From Candidatus Aerophobota bacterium (GTDB lineage Bacteria; Aerophobota; Aerophobia; Aerophobales; AE-B3A), in contig JAUWXE010000067.1 of assembly GCA_030616535.1 (NCBI GenBank), positions 1-6,129 on the forward strand: DNA of 6,129 bases. Direction: 5' to 3'. Position 1 is the stretch's first letter, and every line of letters starts with the position of its first letter. The notes below the pieces were generated by a model, which searched no databases, was not told the origin of the DNA, and worked only from the letters and a program-made list of their open reading frames with translations. Shown piece after piece: positions 5,616 to 6,129 of the stretch. Both the position numbers and the translations under genes were made by a program.

Positions 5616-6129
5616 CTACATACCAACCTTCACTGTTCGTTCAGTAACAACCTTGCTCTCCTTGATCACCCAGATCTCAATGGCCCCTGCGTTGATATCT
5701 CCATTTTCATCAAATCCGATAGGTCCGGAGACACCTTGATAGTTAACGTCTTTACCTTCCTTCAAAAGGTCGAAGGTCTTCTTAAGTTCTCCGTAAGTGA
5801 CCTCTTCCCCAGGGGGATTAGCCACAGCTCTCAGGTTGTCCCTGATAGTCTTGCCTTGTTCTGCCCGACTCATTTTAAAAAAGGAAGGACCCGCCTTCCA
5901 CATGGCCAGCGCAATGAGGACAGTAGCGTCGTAGGCCTCTCTGTTGTATGGAACAGTGCTGGGCTCAAATCTCTGGTTGAAGTCAGCAGTAAACTGCTCA
6001 GCTATAGGTATCTCTAGAGGACCGGCTGCCGTACCAAAAGAGCCTTCAATATATTTAGAAGCAGGACCGGTAGCCACAGCCTCCACTTTCATCCAATCAC
6101 AGAATAGAAATTTGCCCTCATAACCCAGC
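5616..6129 (-). CDS. LivK-like ABC transporter substrate-binding protein, C-terminal part (partial)
   Basis: The last 170 codons of a periplasmic amino-acid-binding protein of the Peripla_BP_6/LivK group; the start lies beyond the right edge. The frame is open through position 6129 (visible beginning LGYEGKFLFCDWM), so the ATG at 6092 is internal and not the start. Family features are YDATVLIALAMWKAG (a YDA segment before a helix), IRDNLRAV, then YQGVSGPIGFDENGD and EIWVIKESKVV, which form the characteristic C-terminal strands of the second lobe. Such proteins capture the ligand outside the membrane and deliver it to LivHM. The ligand-contacting residues of lobe 1 and any signal peptide are outside the window, so substrate is open. 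It is convergent with livM, 61 nt stop to stop, with the terminator between. It is the natural partner of livGFHM but must be transcribed on its own. Confidence 0.88.
   Translation of the reverse strand, partial: LGYEGKFLFCDWMKVEAVATGPASKYIEGSFGTAAGPLEIPIAEQFTADFNQRFEPSTVPYNREAYDATVLIALAMWKAGPSFFKMSRAEQGKTIRDNLRAVANPPGEEVTYGELKKTFDLLKEGKDVNYQGVSGPIGFDENGDINAGAIEIWVIKESKVVTERTVKVGM

Noticed and set aside
5736..6017. 93-codon + strand reading frame opposite the binding protein gene
   Set aside because: It is antisense to the LivK-like coding region and has no family features.

Overview
The window looks bacterial: Shine-Dalgarno sequences are clear, genes are packed into operons, there is a rho-independent terminator, and sigma-70-like -35/-10 pairs are visible. 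Base composition is moderate (mid-40s % GC by eye), with heavy use of AGA/AGG arginine codons and Lys/Glu-rich proteins. That does not fix a phylum. It would suit an anaerobic or thermophilic bacterium or an uncultured lineage, but this is only an inference. There is no sign of a phage, insertion sequence, CRISPR array, tRNA or rRNA.

Layout, left to right. (1) Positions 1-155, + strand: the last 50 codons of a HisM/GlnP-type polar amino acid ABC transporter permease. (2) Positions 243-1876, - strand: a two-gene unit, a HAD-family hydrolase followed 20 nt later by a membrane protein. The membrane protein carries a YdjM/DUF457-like metal-dependent hydrolase signature and an apparent extra C-terminal OB-like beta domain. 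(3) Positions about 1877-2148: a divergent intergenic region with a candidate promoter for each direction and a GTGCCA-N10-TGGCAC inverted repeat. (4) Positions 2149-5554, + strand: a tightly packed branched-chain amino acid (LIV/HAAT family) ABC transporter operon in the order livG-livF-livH-livM, with gaps of 2, 2 and 0 nt, closed by a strong terminator at 5557-5595. (5) Positions 5616-6129, - strand: the C-terminal half of a LivK-like periplasmic binding protein, convergent with the operon and running off the right edge.

Together, regions 4 and 5 supply all the parts of one high-affinity importer: two ATPases, two permeases and one binding protein. The binding protein is on the opposite strand, so it must be transcribed separately. 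With the polar amino acid permease at the left edge, the neighbourhood is an amino acid uptake region. The HAD/membrane-hydrolase pair between the two transporters has no obvious link to transport.

The most useful correction to automatic annotation is the start of livH. Its reading frame has no ATG, GTG or TTG before 3710, yet homologous-looking sequence (the first membrane helix) extends back to a CTG at 3608. That CTG sits 6 nt after a GGGAGG Shine-Dalgarno and 2 nt after the livF stop, the same layout as the livG/livF junction. I see no convincing new biological system. The best leads are the CTG start, the hydrolase-OB fusion, the HAD protein lacking the usual second aspartate, and the dyad upstream of livG.
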